Source of the DNA: Verrucomicrobia bacterium UBA3214
Lineage (GTDB): Bacteria; Verrucomicrobiota; Kiritimatiellia; RFP12; UBA1067
DNA length: 15,984 nucleotides
Assembly: GCA_002363575.1 (NCBI GenBank)
Contig: DEWI01000073.1
Location: 1-15,984, forward strand
Reading direction: 5' to 3'
In this document: piece after piece, positions 13,377-15,984 of the stretch
How the letters are laid out: every line of letters begins with the position of its first letter
How positions within the stretch are numbered: the stretch's first letter is position 1
Notes under the pieces: model-generated
Database searches by the model: none
What the model was told of the DNA's origin: nothing
What the model saw: the letters and a program-made list of their open reading frames with translations, nothing else
Translations under genes and position numbers: made by a program

Positions 13377-14822
13377 ATGACAATCAATCCTTTCACGCTC
13401 AAAGAGTTGCGGCAGCTCACGCGGACGCGCGCGATCTCCGCTTCGCTGATGCTTTTTCTTTTCACGAGCCTGGCTGTCGCGTACGCCCGCCCCGTCCTCG
13501 GCGGGCTGGATTTCCGCGCGGGCGCGGACATCTTCGCAAGCGTCATGGGGCTGCTCGCGTTCGTCGCGTGCATCGTGCTGCCCCTCGCCGCCTTCGCGTT
13601 TCTCGATGCCGAGCGCGGCGACGGCCGGCATGCCGATCTCGCGCTTCTCGCCCCGCTGCCGCCAAGCAAGACGATCGACGGCAAAATGTGCGGCGCGTTC
13701 GCGCTCGTGCTGCTTTTCACGACGGCCGCGCTGCCCTTCGGCGCCTTCGCATACCTGATGCACGGGCTTGAATTCGCCGACATGATGAAGCGCCTCGCGC
13801 TTCTCCTGCTCCTGTCGCTAGTGCTTATCCAAATCGCGCTCGCCATCGCGGCCATGCGCTTTTCGCGCATCGTGCGCTGGTCGATATTCATCGCCGCGCT
13901 CTTCTTCACTTCGCCGGCGATCATGGTTCTCGCGGCGGCCGGCTTCCTGCGCATACGCATCTCCCTGGCGCCACTGGCGCCAGACGAATGGATACGGCTG
14001 CTCGGCGCGGCGGCGAGCGTTTGCATCCTCGCCAGAGGCTTCGCGATTTCCTCCATTTCCCCCGACGCCATGGAGCGCGACGCGCATCTGCGCTTCGGCG
14101 CGCTCGCCGTCGCCGCAGGCTGGATGCTCTACGCGCTTTTCGCGGACGATCCGGCGTGCGCGAAGAAAATTGCGTGGGAGAAGGCGACTGGCGCGCTTTC
14201 GCTCGCCATCGCTTCGCACGCGCTCATGCAGCGGCCGGGCGTCTCGCGCCGCATACTCGCCGGACGCCCGCGCAACATCTTCCTGCGCATCGCGTGGTGG
14301 CCGTTTTCTTCCGGCGTGCCGAACGGCGTAGTCTTCGCCGGCGCGCTCGCCGCCTTCGCAGTCGCCTTCGACGCTTTCTGCATGCCTGCCGAATGCGCGC
14401 TCATGCGCCCGGCCCGCGCTTCCCTCCAGGGCGCGGGGCTTCTCCCCGCGGACGGCGCTGCATACACCGGCGCGCTCGCCGCCTATTTCATGTACGTCTT
14501 CGCGGCGCTTCTCGCCGCGCGCTGGCTCTGGAGGACGTTTGCCTGCGGACGCGCCGCCGGCTTTTGCGTCCCCGCGACGGCGTTTGCCGCGCTCGCCGCG
14601 GTGCAGACCATCCCGTCGCTCGCCGCGATGAGAGAGGCGGACATCCCGGAAGGCGCATTCCTGTCCATGCCTTTCAACATCTCGCCAGAGGCGCTCGCAT
14701 GCGCCGGCGCCGGGCATCTCTGGAAAGCCGGCGCCGCGCTCGCCGCGACGCTCCTGCTTACGCTGGCGAGCGAAGGCGTGCGCGCGCTTCTCGCCAGGCG
14801 CAGGGCGCCGCACGCAGATTGA
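13377..14822 (+). CDS. ABC-2-like permease
   Basis: A 481-residue membrane protein with about ten to twelve hydrophobic segments. It starts MTINPFTLKELRQLTRTRAI, the cytosolic amphipathic start typical of ABC-2 permeases (N-P-x-x-x-K-E-L). The pattern FLDAERGDGRHADLALLAPLPPSKTIDGKMCGAF (about 76-110) matches the conserved 'E...G..e.LlslPvs...i..gK' element after the second helix. No ribosome site is clear. It lies 47 nt after the ABC ATPase gene and completes an ATPase-permease pair; the 47-nt gap carries nothing recognisable. The long second half (about 230-481) has no residues that I can assign a function. Confidence 0.85.
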   Translation: MTINPFTLKELRQLTRTRAISASLMLFLFTSLAVAYARPVLGGLDFRAGADIFASVMGLLAFVACIVLPLAAFAFLDAERGDGRHADLALLAPLPPSKTIDGKMCGAFALVLLFTTAALPFGAFAYLMHGLEFADMMKRLALLLLLSLVLIQIALAIAAMRFSRIVRWSIFIAALFFTSPAIMVLAAAGFLRIRISLAPLAPDEWIRLLGAAASVCILARGFAISSISPDAMERDAHLRFGALAVAAGWMLYALFADDPACAKKIAWEKATGALSLAIASHALMQRPGVSRRILAGRPRNIFLRIAWWPFSSGVPNGVVFAGALAAFAVAFDAFCMPAECALMRPARASLQGAGLLPADGAAYTGALAAYFMYVFAALLAARWLWRTFACGRAAGFCVPATAFAALAAVQTIPSLAAMREADIPEGAFLSMPFNISPEALACAGAGHLWKAGAALAATLLLTLASEGVRALLARRRAPHAD

Positions 14823-14834
14823 CGGCGCGCGCCG
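14823..14834. other. 12-bp GC palindrome between convergent genes
   Basis: CGGCGCGCGCCG is a perfect palindrome filling most of the 16-bp gap between the permease stop and the HU-like stop. It could slow transcription from either side, but it has no T-run and is not a canonical terminator. Confidence 0.3.
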
Positions 14835-14838
14835 CCGC

Positions 14839-15591
14839 TCACCGCTCTTGGCGCATCCGCCAGAGTATGCGGCGCCGCGCCACCATCGCCGGACGCGCGC
14901 GATTCTCGCCCTCCGCGCCGCCGCGCGTGTAGATCGCAAGCCAGCATCGCTTCTCCGGCACGTCAGGCGACGCCTCGAAAATGCAATCGAGCGTAATCGA
15001 CGAGCTTTTCGTCACTACGCCCTTCGCAAGGATTCCGCGCTCGTCGTCCTCGAGAAACACCGTCTCGTCAGGAGCGTCCGGATCGACTTGCAGATTTTCG
15101 CCGGCGACGAGCAGCCGCGCGCCTGCCGACACCGCGCCTTCCTCTCGCGTCGCGCTGTCGATGGCGCTCGTGATACGCGGCTGCCGCGCGCTCGCGCTCG
15201 CGGAATCTTCTAGCGCGTTCACCGGCTCCAGGGCTTCGAGCGCCCTCTTCATCTCGCGGCCCGGCGAAATATTGACGGCGAGCGCGTTCCTGCCTTTCTC
15301 GAAACGCCCGTTCGCGCCATACACGCAGCCGCGCATGGCGAGCGAAAGCGAGAACGGCCCGAGATTGAGCTTCTTGCCGCTTGCAAGCGCCCTCGTTATA
15401 TACGTCGCCACCATGCCGAGATAGTACTTCGCATCGACTTCGTCGATACGCATCTCCTCGGCCATGTCGGCGGCGATTTCCGCCGCTTCCAGCACGGCGT
15501 TGTGCGTAATGCGGCACGAGCATTTGCGCTTGTCGTCGTCGAAACGCTCCTGCACGCCCATCGTGGAAAACAGTATCTTCGTCTTTTTCAT
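14839..15591 (-). CDS. HU-like DNA-binding protein with DUF4469-like C-terminal domain
   Basis: A 250-residue protein. Residues about 25-115 form a bacterial HU/IHF-like fold (NAVLEAAEIAADMAEEMRID, then VDAKYYLGMVATYITRALASGKKLNLGPFSLSLAM without its usual beta-arm Pro motif visible), and residues about 135-245 a beta-sandwich like DUF4469 (SAGARLLVAGENLQVDPDAPDETVFLED, ending in CWLAIYTRGG). Such proteins are common in Bacteroidetes, Spirochaetes and PVC bacteria; they are thought to bind DNA, with unknown function. The start at 15591 is chosen because AGGAGG (15600-15605) is 8 nt upstream; an ATG six bases earlier is only 2 nt from it. It is convergent with the ABC-2 permease and preceded by a 22-bp-period array. 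Confidence 0.85.
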   Translation of the reverse strand: MKKTKILFSTMGVQERFDDDKRKCSCRITHNAVLEAAEIAADMAEEMRIDEVDAKYYLGMVATYITRALASGKKLNLGPFSLSLAMRGCVYGANGRFEKGRNALAVNISPGREMKRALEALEPVNALEDSASASARQPRITSAIDSATREEGAVSAGARLLVAGENLQVDPDAPDETVFLEDDERGILAKGVVTKSSSITLDCIFEASPDVPEKRCWLAIYTRGGAEGENRARPAMVARRRILWRMRQER

Positions 15592-15599
15592 TTCCATTT

Positions 15600-15622
15600 C
15601 CTCCTGCTTATTATATTGACTC
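15600..15622 (-). promoter_or_regulatory. Promoter/ribosome-site module before the HU-like gene
   Basis: A TATAAT box (15610-15615) lies 4 bp before AGGAGG (15600-15605), too close for a normal leader. The 23 bp share 20 identical positions with the module at 10153-10175. Either the mRNA starts at or just inside the ribosome site, or the box is not the promoter and the conservation reflects another constraint. Confidence 0.45.
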
Positions 15623-15697
15623 CGCGACAGGCCGGACGAGGATGGTTTTTTGAAAAAGCGGGAATGATTGCGCCGCCCTTCCGGGCGCGGACGCGAA

Positions 15698-15851
15698 GCG
15701 ACGCGCCTCGCTTCGCTTCGCGACGCGCGCCAAACACCCGGCCGGCGCGCACCGCCGCCAAAAGCGACGCGCGCCGGTTGCGAACGCGACGCGCGGCGCA
15801 CGCCCTCGCGACGCGCATAGATGCGGCGCGCGAAGCGCGTCGCTCCGGGAT
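15698..15851. repeat. Array with exact 22-bp period of GCGACGCGC units
   Basis: GCGACGCGC starts at 15698, 15720, 15764, 15786 and 15808; a one-mismatch copy (GCGAAGCGC) starts at 15830 and a two-mismatch copy at 15742, all on a 22-bp grid. The 13 bp between units vary. Because 22 is not a multiple of 3, the array is not a coding repeat. It lies 107 to 260 bp upstream of the HU-like start. The rest of the interval 15623-15697 holds a short GC hairpin (CGCCC-TTCC-GGGCG) and nothing else that I can support. Confidence 0.6.
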
Positions 15852-15903
15852 ACGCACAAAGCAAAGGCCGGTGCGATGCAAACAGTTGAGACCCGTTGTG
15901 TCA

Positions 15904-15979
15904 CCCCTTCGGGGTTTGATCGTTCTTCGAACGCATTCCGGGGGTTCCGCGCGCGTTGCGCGCTCCACCCCCGGCTATA
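15904..15979 (-). repeat. GC-rich palindromic dispersed repeat, copy 2
   Basis: Read on the minus strand: TATAGCCGGGGGTGGAGCGC, a GC hairpin, ACCCCCGG, TGCGTTCGAAGAA and then CCCCGAAGGGG (15904-15914). It matches the block at 4094-4154 in opposite orientation, with a changed hairpin loop (GCGCGCAACGCGCGC here). The CCCCGAAGGGG element lies on the other side of the core compared with copy 1. The repeat may continue past the window edge. Confidence 0.65.
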
Positions 15980-15984
15980 AATGT

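Noticed and set aside
15650..15690. Terminator or small RNA in the interval before the HU-like gene
   Set aside because: The CGCCC-TTCC-GGGCG hairpin is short and lacks a T-run in the right place on either strand.
15698..15851. CRISPR array
   Set aside because: The conserved unit is only 9 bp and the interval 13 bp, too short for CRISPR repeats and spacers, and no cas gene is present.

Overview
This 16-kb, GC-rich window looks like a chromosomal segment from a member of the Verrucomicrobiota / Lentisphaerota / Kiritimatiellota side of the PVC group, probably uncultured. That assignment is an inference. It rests on an HU-like protein with a DUF4469-type C-terminal domain, a Ser/Thr kinase paired with an ECF-like sigma factor, and GC-rich dispersed palindromic repeats. 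No rRNA or tRNA gene is visible, so the taxonomy is tentative.

Layout. (1) Positions 1-760 are a decaying area on the minus strand. It holds a membrane-protein gene broken by a 4-bp slippage within an internal tandem duplication, and an AAA_14/DUF4143-type ATPase broken by a 1-bp frameshift and truncated. Three exact 23-bp tandem units lie upstream of the ATPase. (2) Positions 960-3950 hold the most interesting locus, a compact putative graspetide (omega-ester peptide) cluster. It contains an ABC exporter, a 44-residue precursor peptide missed by ordinary length cut-offs, a strong intrinsic terminator, and an MvdD-like ATP-grasp ligase. A 10-mer occurs upstream of both the exporter and the precursor, and in inverted form upstream of the exporter. 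(3) A convergent EamA-type transporter (4157-5119, minus) follows; a dispersed repeat lies at its 3' end. (4) A transmembrane Ser/Thr kinase with a DPG instead of a DFG motif is followed 23 nt later by an ECF-like sigma factor, then by a secreted GH3-fold protein that has lost the usual catalytic residues. (5) Positions 10186-14822 carry an RsgA-like GTPase without its zinc finger, then an unidentified signal-anchored membrane protein, an ABC ATPase and an ABC-2-like permease that look like one operon. (6) A convergent HU/DUF4469-like gene (14839-15591, minus) is preceded by a GC-rich array with an exact 22-bp period and by a second, inverted copy of the dispersed repeat at the window edge.

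How the genes work together. In the graspetide locus the ligase would close side-chain ester rings between Thr/Ser and Asp of the precursor, and the ABC protein would export the product. The hairpin terminator between precursor and ligase would keep peptide in excess over enzyme. The kinase and sigma pair resembles kinase-controlled ECF systems and may control neighbouring genes. Several genes carry a TATAAT-like box only 7 to 22 nt before the start codon, suggesting very short or absent 5' leaders.
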